A stretch of 57,379 nucleotides of DNA from the NCBI GenBank assembly GCA_903840265.1, contig CAIMFH010000016.1, forward strand, positions 1 to 57,379, read 5' to 3'. The notes beneath the pieces were generated by a model. That model was not told where the DNA came from and did not search any database. It worked only from the letters and a program-made list of their open reading frames with translations. Source of the DNA: an uncultured Schlesneria sp. (lineage in GTDB: Bacteria; Planctomycetota; Planctomycetia; Planctomycetales; Planctomycetaceae). A program made the position numbers and the translations under genes. Below are positions 16,494 through 24,725 of this stretch, in pieces. How positions within the stretch are numbered: position 1 is the stretch's first letter; every line of letters starts with the position of its first letter.

Positions 16494-18737
16494 ATGTTAA
16501 ATCGACCTTCGGCAACATGGTCAGTACCGGAAGCAGACCGTTCCCGTGATTGGGATCCGGATCGCGCTCCCGGAGTGCGCCTGTCGCTGATGTGGCTGGG
16601 TATGTTGATACCGCTGGTCGCAGTCGTGGTTCGCATGGGACAACTGCAGATCATGCTGCAGCAGGATTTCGCTGACGGATTCGAGCAGACGTACGAAGTT
16701 CTGGAAGAGATTCCCGCTCGTCATGGACGTATTCTGGCGGCGGACGGCAGCGTGCTGGCCGGTGAGGACGCTCGCTACGACTTGCAGATGAACTATCGCT
16801 TGATTCAGGAACCTGCGGACGAACGCTGGTTGCGTGGTGAAGCCTTACGCAACCTGGATCGGGTGGAACGCAAAGATAAGCAGAAGGTGGCTGCTGAGAA
16901 GGAACGTGTGCTGAAGCGTCGCGAAGAACTTTGGGAGGCGGTCGCCAAATTGACGGGACGTAGCTCGCAAGAATTGGCCGAGACACGGTTGCAAGTTCAA
17001 AACCGCGTCGTCCAACTGCGCAAAGATGTGCTACGCCAACGAGCGGAGCGTCAGGAACAATTGAATGCGAAACCCGTCGACTCGACGGTGCCCGCAAGTG
17101 CTGGTTGGGCGTCGATCTGGACTCAAGTTCGTAAAGAGCTGACCGAACCACCGACTCGCTCGCTGGATGCCGAGCCGTTGATCGAAGAAGTGGGTTCTCA
17201 CACGATTGTGTCGGGCGTCGATGCGGATGTGAAAGCTGAGATTGAGGCTCATCGAGAGCGGTATCCGGGTCTGCGAATCGATGTTCAAACGCGGCGAGTC
17301 TATCCGCAGGGCGAACTGGCATCGCACCTCATCGGCAGCCGCACGCTGCTGTTGGCTGATGAAGCGAAAAAACGTCAGATCACTGAGCCCGAGTCTGATC
17401 TGCGGATTGGTGATCCAATCGGACGCAGTGGCCTGGAACTGAAATATGATGCTCACCTGCGCGGTGTGCGAGGCCAGCGCCGTGTGATGAAGAATCGTCG
17501 CGGCGACATCGTTTCGACTGAGGATCTGCGTCAGCCTCGACATGGCCGCGATCTGGTGCTGACTTTGGATATGGAGGTCCAGCGACGATCAGAGCAACTG
17601 CTGGATGAGGCGCTGGCAGTCGTCACGCTTCCTCAAACGGTCGACGACGAATCGAGCCAGCTTGTCACCGAATATCCTTCGCTGCCGCAGGGTGCGTGTA
17701 TCGTTGCGATCGATGTCCATAGTGGGGCGATTCTGGCGGCTGCTTCGGCGCCTCGATTCGACTTAAACTTGTTGACTCATCCTGACCGTCAACGTTGGCA
17801 GGATCTGATGGACGATCCGCGGAAGCCGCTGTATTCGCGAGCGACGCAGATGGCGCTGCCACCGGGGTCGGTGTTCAAGGTGATTTCCGCAGTGGCTGCC
17901 GTGGAATCGGGCAAAGTGAACCCCGACACGCCAATTGCATGTCGCGGGTATCTTGATCGGCCCGATCAGCATCGTTGTCAGATCTTCCGGCATCATCACG
18001 TCGGTCACGGGAATACACAGTTGGACGATGCCTTGTGTTGCTCGTGCAACGTCTACTTCTTTACCGCCGCACGGCGCATGGGGCCTGGGCCATTGGTCGA
18101 ATGGGCGACGCGATTCGGCATGGGTCAGCGAACCGGAATCGATTTGCCATCCGAAGGGGTCGGGCATCTGCCGTCTCCGGAAGAGATGGTAAATGGGCAT
18201 CGACGGCGCTGGTATCCGAGCGACACACTTGGCTTGGTGATAGGTCAAGCCGATCTGCTGGTGACTCCGCTACAGATGGTGCGAGCGATGGCGGCTGTGG
18301 CCAATGGCGGCCAACTGGTCACGCCACACCTGGCGGGAGAAGTTGGGCCCGTGTCGATGAGCGATGCACCCTCATTCCGACCGGTGTTTTCTCATCCCGA
18401 ACCGCAGCCGATTGAGGGCTTGCAAAGCGAAACGCTCGCTCATGTTCGCGAAGGTTTGGAAAAGGTCGTCAATCATCCCAGCGGCACGGCCTACAAGACC
18501 GTTCGAATGAAGGAAGTTCGTATCGCGGGTAAGACGGGAACTGCGGAATCGGGATCCATGGATCATGCCTGGTTCGCGGGTTACGTTCCTGCGGAACGAC
18601 CTCGCGTGGCCTTTGTGGTTGTGTTGGAGCAGGGTGGCGGCGGAGGCAAGGCGGCGGGGCCGGTGGCGAAAAAGTTTGTCAGTTGTCTGCTCGACCTGGG
18701 CTTGGTCACTCCGGTGACGGATTTGGCACGTGAGTAG
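16494..18737 (+). CDS. mrdA: Penicillin-binding protein 2, peptidoglycan transpeptidase
   Basis: A 747-residue class B PBP that cross-links peptidoglycan during elongation, with SEDS protein RodA as its usual partner (rodA is not in this window). It has one membrane helix at about residues 32-52 and a dimerisation/pedestal region holding an unusually long charged coiled insert (about residues 120-200, ERKDKQKVAAEKERVLKRRE). The transpeptidase motifs are Ser459-V-F-Lys462 in LPPGSVFKVISA, Ser517-Cys-Asn519 in DDALCCSCNVYFF, and Lys680-Thr-Gly in AGKTGTAES. The three cysteines around the SxN motif are uncommon. It lies 29 bases after mreD and ends the cluster. The length is about 100 residues above typical PBP2 because of the insert. 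Confidence 0.93.
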   Translation: MLNRPSATWSVPEADRSRDWDPDRAPGVRLSLMWLGMLIPLVAVVVRMGQLQIMLQQDFADGFEQTYEVLEEIPARHGRILAADGSVLAGEDARYDLQMNYRLIQEPADERWLRGEALRNLDRVERKDKQKVAAEKERVLKRREELWEAVAKLTGRSSQELAETRLQVQNRVVQLRKDVLRQRAERQEQLNAKPVDSTVPASAGWASIWTQVRKELTEPPTRSLDAEPLIEEVGSHTIVSGVDADVKAEIEAHRERYPGLRIDVQTRRVYPQGELASHLIGSRTLLLADEAKKRQITEPESDLRIGDPIGRSGLELKYDAHLRGVRGQRRVMKNRRGDIVSTEDLRQPRHGRDLVLTLDMEVQRRSEQLLDEALAVVTLPQTVDDESSQLVTEYPSLPQGACIVAIDVHSGAILAAASAPRFDLNLLTHPDRQRWQDLMDDPRKPLYSRATQMALPPGSVFKVISAVAAVESGKVNPDTPIACRGYLDRPDQHRCQIFRHHHVGHGNTQLDDALCCSCNVYFFTAARRMGPGPLVEWATRFGMGQRTGIDLPSEGVGHLPSPEEMVNGHRRRWYPSDTLGLVIGQADLLVTPLQMVRAMAAVANGGQLVTPHLAGEVGPVSMSDAPSFRPVFSHPEPQPIEGLQSETLAHVREGLEKVVNHPSGTAYKTVRMKEVRIAGKTGTAESGSMDHAWFAGYVPAERPRVAFVVVLEQGGGGGKAAGPVAKKFVSCLLDLGLVTPVTDLARE

Positions 18738-18862
18738 CCGATTTGAGGTTTGCCGTACTGCTGGTGGTTCGTTCGTCCGCTGATACGCGCCGAACGGAGA
18801 TGAAGTCGCTACAGTGCTGCCGCTGTGTTGCTGTTTATGGCTTTTGATTTGGAATCGCGAGC

Positions 18863-20257
18863 ATGCCTGACGAGCCCATTCCTGCGGTTGCGCCAACAAC
18901 CTTGCCGCGTGTCCTGGGTCTCTTTGACGCGACGATGATGGTCGTCGGATCGATCATCGGGTCGGGAATCTTCTTGAAGGTCGGCAACGTCGATCGCGCA
19001 TTACAGCAGTACGGTTTTATACCGATTCTGAGTGTGTGGGTTGGTGTCGGTATCGTGACACTCTGCGGATCGCTGGCCCTCGCCGAACTCGGCGCGATGT
19101 ATCCTCAGGCGGGCGGACCGTATCTTTATCTGCGAGAAGCCTACGGTCGACTCCCCGCGTTCTTGTGGGGTTGGACCGAGTTCTGGGTAGTCCGTACGGG
19201 GTCAGTGGGGGCTCTCGCTTGCGCGACAGTCATCTACTTCACAGAATTGGTGCCAATGCCGGGATGGGGCCAGGCGACGATGGCGGTCGGGATTGTCATT
19301 GGGCTCTCGGCAATCAATATCCTGAGTACTCGTTGGGGAGCCACTGTCCAGAACATTGCGACCGTGGCCAAGGTCGTGTTCCTCGCTGGCTTGATCTTGT
19401 TGCCAATCATCATGGCGAAGATTCAGCCCGAAAACCTTCATCCGATGTGGACTTCGCCTCCTGATGGCGGCGCGGCCAGCCTGAGTTTCTGGAAGGCCAT
19501 CGGGATCGCGATGATCGCCGTGCTTTGGCCCTATGATGGCTGGATCAACCTGGCCCCGGTGGCCGAAGAAATACGCGAGCCTCAACGAAACGTGCCGCGT
19601 GCCCTGACGTTGGGGCTGGGGATCGTGATTGTCGTGTATATGGGGGCGATTCTGAGCTACCACCTGACTCTGACCACCTCTCATCTGGCCGAGAGCGCGA
19701 CTGTCGCCGCCGACGTCTTTCAGAAGTTGTTCGGCTCGACGGGAGCGAAGATTGCCGCGCTGGGGGTGATGTGTTCGACGTTCGGTGCGACGAATTCGAA
19801 TATGATCACCGGTCCGCGAATCTATTTTGCGATTGCGCGCGATGGATTGCTCCCGCGGTGGATTCATCAAGTTCATCCGACTCGCCACACACCGGCGAAC
19901 TCGATCATTTTGCAGGCGGTCTGGACGACATTGCTGGTGATTGTGTTCTATGCCTGGAAAGAGAAACCCAAAGATGCGTTTGATGGTCTGACTGATTCCG
20001 TGATCTGCGCGGGTTTGATCTTTTACAGCCTGACGGTGTCAGCGGTTTATGTCTTGCGAATCAAACAACCAAACCTCATACGTCCCTATAAGACCTGGGG
20101 TTATCCGATTACGCCAGCATTGCTGTTGATGGCGTATGCGGGTGCCTTCACCAGTTTGTTGATCGAACAATGGAAAGAGACGGCTGGAGTGCTGATACTG
20201 ATTGCTTCGGGCATCGTCTACTTCCAGTTTGCCATTCGCAGACAGGCCCGAGCGTAG
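18863..20257 (+). CDS. APC superfamily amino acid permease
   Basis: A 464-residue membrane transporter with about 12 hydrophobic helices. The first helix has the APC unwound-helix motif MMVVGSIIGSGIFLKVGNV, whose GSGIF binds the substrate backbone. The second segment, LAELGAMYPQAGGPYLYLRE followed by AYGRLPAFLWGW, is diagnostic of the amino acid/polyamine/LAT-like group. ALGVMCSTFGATNSNMITGPR and later YAGAFTSLLIEQWKETAGVL fit helices 8 and 11-12. Likely an amino acid uptake or exchange permease at the inner membrane; substrate unknown. It starts 125 bases after mrdA and is probably transcribed alone. Confidence 0.92.
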   Translation: MPDEPIPAVAPTTLPRVLGLFDATMMVVGSIIGSGIFLKVGNVDRALQQYGFIPILSVWVGVGIVTLCGSLALAELGAMYPQAGGPYLYLREAYGRLPAFLWGWTEFWVVRTGSVGALACATVIYFTELVPMPGWGQATMAVGIVIGLSAINILSTRWGATVQNIATVAKVVFLAGLILLPIIMAKIQPENLHPMWTSPPDGGAASLSFWKAIGIAMIAVLWPYDGWINLAPVAEEIREPQRNVPRALTLGLGIVIVVYMGAILSYHLTLTTSHLAESATVAADVFQKLFGSTGAKIAALGVMCSTFGATNSNMITGPRIYFAIARDGLLPRWIHQVHPTRHTPANSIILQAVWTTLLVIVFYAWKEKPKDAFDGLTDSVICAGLIFYSLTVSAVYVLRIKQPNLIRPYKTWGYPITPALLLMAYAGAFTSLLIEQWKETAGVLILIASGIVYFQFAIRRQARA

Positions 20258-20335
20258 TGTATTGTCTTGGAGCTCCAATCTGGGCTCTTCCTTCCTGACT
20301 CGTCCCTTTCCTCTCGTTACTCGTTACTTTGCCCC

Positions 20336-20809
20336 ATGCCCCTTTTGAACATCGTTCTGTTTCAGCCCGAGATTCCACCGAATACGGGCAACATTGGTCG
20401 GACCTGTGTCGCGGTGGGGGCGAAGCTGTGGCTGATCAAACCGCTGGGGTTTAGCCTCGATGAGAGTCAACTGCGTCGCGCGGGGCTCGATTACTGGCCG
20501 TATCTGGACTACGAGATCGTCGATAGCTGGCACGAAGTGAAACAGAAGCTGCCGGGTCATCGGATCTGGTGCGTGGAGAATCCCGCGTCACGCACGGTGT
20601 GGGAAGCGGAGTTTTCGCCGGGCGATATCCTGCTGTTCGGTCGGGAAACCACCGGCCTGCCCCCCGCCATCGTCGAAGAACTAAAAGCGACCACGATCCA
20701 GTTTCCGATGCGTTCCGAAGTTCGCAGTCTGAATCTGGCGAACACGGTCTGCGCGGTGGTCTACGAGGCCGTGCGTCAGTTCGGCGGGCTGCCTGGCCAG
20801 AGCGGTTGA
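20336..20809 (+). CDS. trmL: tRNA (cytidine(34)-2'-O)-methyltransferase TrmL (SPOUT)
   Basis: A 157-residue SPOUT methyltransferase that adds a 2'-O-methyl group to the wobble base of leucine tRNAs using S-adenosylmethionine. The trefoil-knot motifs are visible: the start [40 protein letters not shown], the AdoMet-binding [11 protein letters not shown], and [20 protein letters not shown]. The length is that of a minimal TrmL. ATG 20336 is used because the protein normally begins within a few residues of [10 protein letters not shown]; the frame is open further upstream to 20267. Single gene with no clear operon partner. Confidence 0.93.
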   Translation: MPLLNIVLFQPEIPPNTGNIGRTCVAVGAKLWLIKPLGFSLDESQLRRAGLDYWPYLDYEIVDSWHEVKQKLPGHRIWCVENPASRTVWEAEFSPGDILLFGRETTGLPPAIVEELKATTIQFPMRSEVRSLNLANTVCAVVYEAVRQFGGLPGQSG

Positions 20810-20885
20810 AACAGATTACCAACTCGACAGGCTAACCGCTGTGACAATTGATGCCAGTCCGGCTGGTCGATTGTATCATCACGCC

Positions 20886-21374
20886 ATGTTCACCTTCTTC
20901 CATGGCTGGCGACGAAAAGCAGGCTGGATCGCGTTTGCGATGACGATACTCCTTGTCATTGCTTGGAAACGCAGTCAGTCTTACAGCGACTCCCTGGTAT
21001 CGCCGAGTTCGCCCACGAGGTATGGCATGATCTCCAGCGAGGCTGGTCTGGAGTTTTTCGGGGCAGAATTTCCCACCGCTGAGGCCGGCTCCAAATGGAT
21101 GCAATCGGGGTGGAATTCCGACCGCATCCGGAAAAGTTGGGACGGAAGAGTTCTGGATATCAACTCTTCGATCGCAATTGGAGAAAACCTATGGGTGTCG
21201 GAGCGATTCGGCTTCTGTCGCTTCGAAAATCGTACCGGAGACGAGGAAGACCCCCGTCGAGTGAAAGCCGTCATCATTCCGTACTGGAGCGTGATCGTTC
21301 CTACCGCTTTGCTCTCCGCCTGCCTAATTCTCTGGAAGCCGCGAAAGCGGTTGTCAGGAACTTCGCAAAGCTAA
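20886..21374 (+). CDS. Small membrane protein, unknown function (similar in plan to 5198-5695)
   Basis: A 162-residue protein with an N-terminal membrane helix (GWIAFAMTILLVIAW after MFTFFHGWRRKA) and a C-terminal helix (YWSVIVPTALLSACLILW) followed by KPRKR. The 95-residue part between them contains several Trp, Phe and Gly residues and would be exposed on one side of the membrane. Shared features with 5198-5695 are the Trp-containing short start, the YW..IPxTxxSA core of helix 2 and the basic end after it. ATG 20886 is preferred over 20841 because the hydrophobic segment then has a normal N-terminal position. Function unknown. Confidence 0.6.
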   Translation: MFTFFHGWRRKAGWIAFAMTILLVIAWKRSQSYSDSLVSPSSPTRYGMISSEAGLEFFGAEFPTAEAGSKWMQSGWNSDRIRKSWDGRVLDINSSIAIGENLWVSERFGFCRFENRTGDEEDPRRVKAVIIPYWSVIVPTALLSACLILWKPRKRLSGTSQS

Positions 21375-21760
21375 TTCGCTGTACGCGATGCTGGTTATTT
21401 TGTCTGGAATCGGGGACCACAGTCCCACTGTCCTCGGATCTTCGTCGGCGCAACTTGCCACTCAGCGCAGAGTAATGTGCTGCGAATGTGAGAACTACAG
21501 TTGCAGAGCAAAACGAAGGCGACGGGCTTTCAGCGCTGGAAGCCCATCCCACGGAAACGCGGCCATACGTCGGCTGCGCTCATCTCGTTTTCCAGCGGCT
21601 CCTCGATCTTTGACCTCGATAGAACGGTGCATCAAACGCGTCTGGAAACCATGCCGACGACTAATCTATTCGATCTGCTCCAAGTTCATCCTTGCAGCGG
21701 TCTCAAAATCGACTTAGTTTGACGCGACAAATCCATCCCATTCTAGACGGAGAGACCACC
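21375..21760. other. Intergenic region with a palindromic element
   Basis: No convincing gene. A hairpin at 21524-21545 (GGGCTTTC, loop AGCGCT, GGAAGCCC; 7 of 8 pairs) is followed by GC-rich text that reads like dispersed planctomycete repeat sequence. The 40 bases before 21761 contain the RidA ribosome-binding site. Confidence 0.4.
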
Positions 21761-22228
21761 ATGGCCAGCGCAGTTGAACAGCGATTGTCTCAGCACGGAC
21801 AAGTGATTCCGAAGGCTCCAGAAGCGATCGGATTTTATGTCCCGGTGATCCGCACGGGGAATCTGGTGGTCACCAGCGGCCAACTGCCGATGGCAGGTAA
21901 AGAACTGATGTTCAAAGGGAAAGTTGGCAAGGAAGTTCGCGAAGAAGAAGGGTTTCATGCCGCACGGATGTGTGCTTTGAACGCGCTTGCTCAGATCAAG
22001 GCTTGCATCGGGGATCTGGACAAAGTGACGCGGATCGTGCGCGTCGAGGGATACGTTCAATCGGCGGATGGCTTTACGAATCAGCCGCAAGTGGTGAACG
22101 GAGCCTCCGAACTGCTGGTGCAGGCCTTCGGTGATATTGGCCGTCACACGCGGATCGCTGTTGGAGTCAACGAACTGCCGATCAATGCGGCGGTAGAATT
22201 GGTCGTGTGGGCCGAAGTCAAAGATTAG
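21761..22228 (+). CDS. RidA family protein (YjgF/YER057c/UK114)
   Basis: A 155-residue member of the RidA superfamily. Canonical RidA hydrolyses reactive enamine/imine intermediates released by PLP enzymes. Visible hallmarks are VVTSGQLPM near residue 40, the long helix with [20 protein letters not shown], and the C-terminal [20 protein letters not shown] with its conserved ELP and Ala-Val-Glu core. It is about 25 residues longer than the archetype and belongs to a subgroup with an N-terminal extension ([19 protein letters not shown]). ATG 21761 has GGAGAG 9 bases upstream. Whether it keeps deaminase activity is not certain, since many subfamilies differ at the catalytic Arg. Confidence 0.88.
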   Translation: MASAVEQRLSQHGQVIPKAPEAIGFYVPVIRTGNLVVTSGQLPMAGKELMFKGKVGKEVREEEGFHAARMCALNALAQIKACIGDLDKVTRIVRVEGYVQSADGFTNQPQVVNGASELLVQAFGDIGRHTRIAVGVNELPINAAVELVVWAEVKD

Positions 22229-22373
22229 TTCTCATAGCCAAGGTCGCCAAGACCTTGGGCGGTCGCGCGAGGACGGTCTTGCAGCCAATACGCTGTGTCT
22301 TTGGGCCGACGTGAAGGGACGATCTACCGAGCCACCTTGGGGTGTGAATTGGGGCTGCTCGTTTGTTGAAATG

Positions 22374-22435
22374 AAAGCTCCGTCGAGCCGGAGCACTCCA
22401 AAGGGGGACTTTGGAGTGCGGTGGCTGGACACCGC
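22374..22435. repeat. Dispersed repeat with three consecutive hairpins (copy A, longest)
   Basis: Three stems follow one another. GCTCCG/CGGAGC is at 22377-22394. GCACTCCAAAG/CTTTGGAGTGC, a perfect 11-bp stem with a GGGGA loop, is at 22393-22419. GCGGTG/CACCGC is at 22418-22435. Adjacent stems share bases, so alternative foldings are possible. The core GCTCCGTCGAGCCGGAGC followed by ACTCCA recurs at 22599, 24698, 30537 and, degenerate, 39071. Confidence 0.8.
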
Positions 22436-22598
22436 TTTGGCTCCAATTCAAAAGTACCTCGTTGCGCGGGGGGTGGGAAGATGAACACTTCAATTCTTCA
22501 ATCGCGTCGTCTTCGCCGTTCGTAAGCTCTCCGCATCGGGTGTTTTTCTGGGGACTGGCCGATCTTCTCGTGATCTGGAGGCTTTGGCGATTGAACCC

Positions 22599-22625
22599 AA
22601 AGCTCCGTCGAGCCGGAGCACTCCA
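22599..22625. repeat. Dispersed repeat, copy B
   Basis: An exact copy of the core found at 22374, including the leading AAA, and ending ACTCCA. It lacks the second and third hairpins. It lies 85 bases before the start of the secreted protein gene. Confidence 0.8.
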
Positions 22626-22710
22626 CATGTCGAAAAAGCCTTTTCCTGATTCGGTGTTTGTCGATATGATCCGGCAGACAAAATGTCTGCTGGTGTGCAA
22701 GGATGTGCTC

Positions 22711-24558
22711 ATGTCGAATTCCATCCGCTGTCGTGCTGTGTTGCTGTTCGCCGCTGTCGCCTTCAATGGCCTCCTGCTGCGGGGAGCAATTGCACAAGAT
22801 GATCCCATTGCACAGCCTGATCATCCTTTGGTCGTGGCGGCCGTGGCCAGCGTGGACCGATTGCTCGATCGGGCAGTCGACGTCATGCAAGTCAGTGGAA
22901 CTGGCACCACGCGCGAAGATGTGATCGCCCTGCTGCAAAAGTCGGTCATCGAGCTGGAAGGTGAAACAACATCGCAGTGGTTCGATCTGACCAAACCAGC
23001 CGGCATTATGTTTTTCTTCGACAGCGCATGGCTGACTCCGGGCGCAGCTGAGGCAAAAAAAGATGGAGACGATGGTGAGGCTTCTGCCGGCGCACCCTCA
23101 GCTTTGGCCGGAGCGGTGTCGGAAACGGGGCTGTCCCCGAAGCGCTTCGTCGGTTTCTTTCCCGTGAAGGACTATCAGCAGATGCTGGTGCAGGGAAAAT
23201 GGACGCCGGTCGAAGGTAAGGTGAATTGTTTTCGCAATGACAAAGGTATCGAGGAATATGCGCGCCGGTTCGGCAACTATGTGGTGATCGGAGAAGACGG
23301 CGACACGGTCGATCATTGTCCCGATCCTCGAGAGGTCGTGAAAAGTGTCCTCGGCAAGAACGATGTGGCAATCTCATTGCAATTGAAGGGGTTGCCGCCG
23401 TTGTTCAGATCGCTGGGAGCGGAGGGGATCAAATCGGTCTATGACGCGGGGCTGCAGCGTCGCGATGATGAGCAGGAGCGTGACTATCTACTGAGACGGG
23501 CGCTGGGTGACATCACTCGCGAACTGCTGGACTTGGCGATGACTCAGATCGATGAAGTCACGCTGGGCATTCGAATGGAGGCGGATGTCCGCTCAATTGT
23601 CGAACTGGAAGTGAATGGAACCGCCGAGGGGAAGCTTGCCAAATTCGCCGCAGAGATGACTCCGAAGAAGTCTGCGTTCGACCCCTTGTGGAATGCAGAC
23701 TACGACCAATCACTGGGGCTCTCTTTGGCGCTCCCCCAGCGGCACGCAAAACCTCTGGCTGCGGCCATTCGAAATTATGTGGCCACAGCGACCACGGCTG
23801 CCGAGGTCAAGGCGATTAAGGAGAGTGCCCCGATAATCAATGTGGGGTGCCGCATGTTGGAGACCAACCAGTTCGAATTGATCTATACAGGTGAACGAGA
23901 AGGGGACGCCAATGTCTCACTGTTGGGGATTCGAATTCCCACGAATCGAGATTTCCCTCAACAGTTCGAGGGGCTGATGTCCCAAGCCAAGGATGTGGAA
24001 TTCACGACAACTGCGTTGGAAGGCTTGCCATTGTATCACACCACGGAACTTCCTTTTCTTGCGGGCGGCTTTCGAACAATGGTTTCTGAGACTGGATTTA
24101 TCGATGCGGGCGAAGCAGAAGCGGAGTGTCATTCCTGGCTGATCGCTACTCCAGATGCATTCTGGCTCTGTTCGAGAGCAGGCGAATCTGACGAAACGAT
24201 TCCGACTTTGCTGCATCGCGCGTTGGATATCAAAACACTGGCCGCGGACAGCTCCAGAAATCGTCGCTCAATCACCCCGTTTCGGATGTCACTGCATCCG
24301 CGTCACTGGAAGAGTGCGAATGCTGATCCCGATGAGGGGGATGCGACGGTCGATCGCAAGCCAGATCCGGAACTTGAACGACTGGTCGCTCAACGAGAAC
24401 AGCGCCAGCAGCTCTATGATGCGCATCCCGACGGCATTTCGGTGGAGTTACTCCCCGCAGCACGCGGTTTAAAGCTGACGATGGCTTTTGATGCCGTCTA
24501 TGCTGTACTTGTTCCACAGATGATTAAGGAGACATTCCTGGGTGTCGATAGTCGCTAG
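22711..24558 (+). CDS. Large secreted protein of unknown function
   Basis: A 615-residue protein with a clear Sec signal peptide (MSNSIRCRAVLLFAAVAFNG, cleavage probably after the following GAIAQ). No transmembrane segment, repeat or catalytic motif was recognised in the mature part, which mixes helices and strands. An Ala/Gly/Asp-rich loop is at about residues 115-130. A phrase near residue 155, KRFVGFFPVKDYQQMLVQ, and the C-terminal LLPAARGLKLTMAFDAVYAV are the most conserved-looking segments. ATG 22711 has AGGA about 8 bases upstream; the longer open frame from 22411 runs through repeats. Probably periplasmic and specific to planctomycetes. I do not recognise the family. Confidence 0.75.
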   Translation: MSNSIRCRAVLLFAAVAFNGLLLRGAIAQDDPIAQPDHPLVVAAVASVDRLLDRAVDVMQVSGTGTTREDVIALLQKSVIELEGETTSQWFDLTKPAGIMFFFDSAWLTPGAAEAKKDGDDGEASAGAPSALAGAVSETGLSPKRFVGFFPVKDYQQMLVQGKWTPVEGKVNCFRNDKGIEEYARRFGNYVVIGEDGDTVDHCPDPREVVKSVLGKNDVAISLQLKGLPPLFRSLGAEGIKSVYDAGLQRRDDEQERDYLLRRALGDITRELLDLAMTQIDEVTLGIRMEADVRSIVELEVNGTAEGKLAKFAAEMTPKKSAFDPLWNADYDQSLGLSLALPQRHAKPLAAAIRNYVATATTAAEVKAIKESAPIINVGCRMLETNQFELIYTGEREGDANVSLLGIRIPTNRDFPQQFEGLMSQAKDVEFTTTALEGLPLYHTTELPFLAGGFRTMVSETGFIDAGEAEAECHSWLIATPDAFWLCSRAGESDETIPTLLHRALDIKTLAADSSRNRRSITPFRMSLHPRHWKSANADPDEGDATVDRKPDPELERLVAQREQRQQLYDAHPDGISVELLPAARGLKLTMAFDAVYAVLVPQMIKETFLGVDSR

Positions 24559-24696
24559 AAACGTTGACTTCGAAGACGCCGATGGGTGTACACGCCTTCG
24601 GCGATAGTGTCGCACTTTGATGGGACGAACAGGGTGTAGGGGACCGATGTCGACAAGCTACGCGCGGGGCGATGCCCACGCGGTTAAACGATGCAA

Positions 24697-24722
24697 CCTC
24701 CGTCGAGCCGGAGCACTCCAAA
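24697..24722. repeat. Dispersed repeat, copy C, at the 3' end of the AAA ATPase gene
   Basis: The core CTCCGTCGAGCCGGAGC plus ACTCCAAA ends 3 bases from the ATPase stop codon (24726, minus strand) and lies between two convergent genes. The placement suggests a role in ending or stabilising transcripts. Confidence 0.75.
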
Positions 24723-24725
24723 TTG

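Larger units (their letters stand above)
22229..22710. other. Intergenic region carrying two dispersed repeat copies
   Basis: The upstream extension of the next gene's frame through this stretch is judged non-coding, because it reads through the palindromic repeats at 22374-22435 and 22599-22625. Nothing else gene-like is seen. The last 90 bases hold the leader of the secreted protein gene. Confidence 0.5.

Noticed and set aside
22411-22710. Extension of the secreted protein gene upstream to 22411
   Set aside because: The extra 100 codons run through two palindromic repeats. The signal peptide and ribosome-binding site place the start at 22711.
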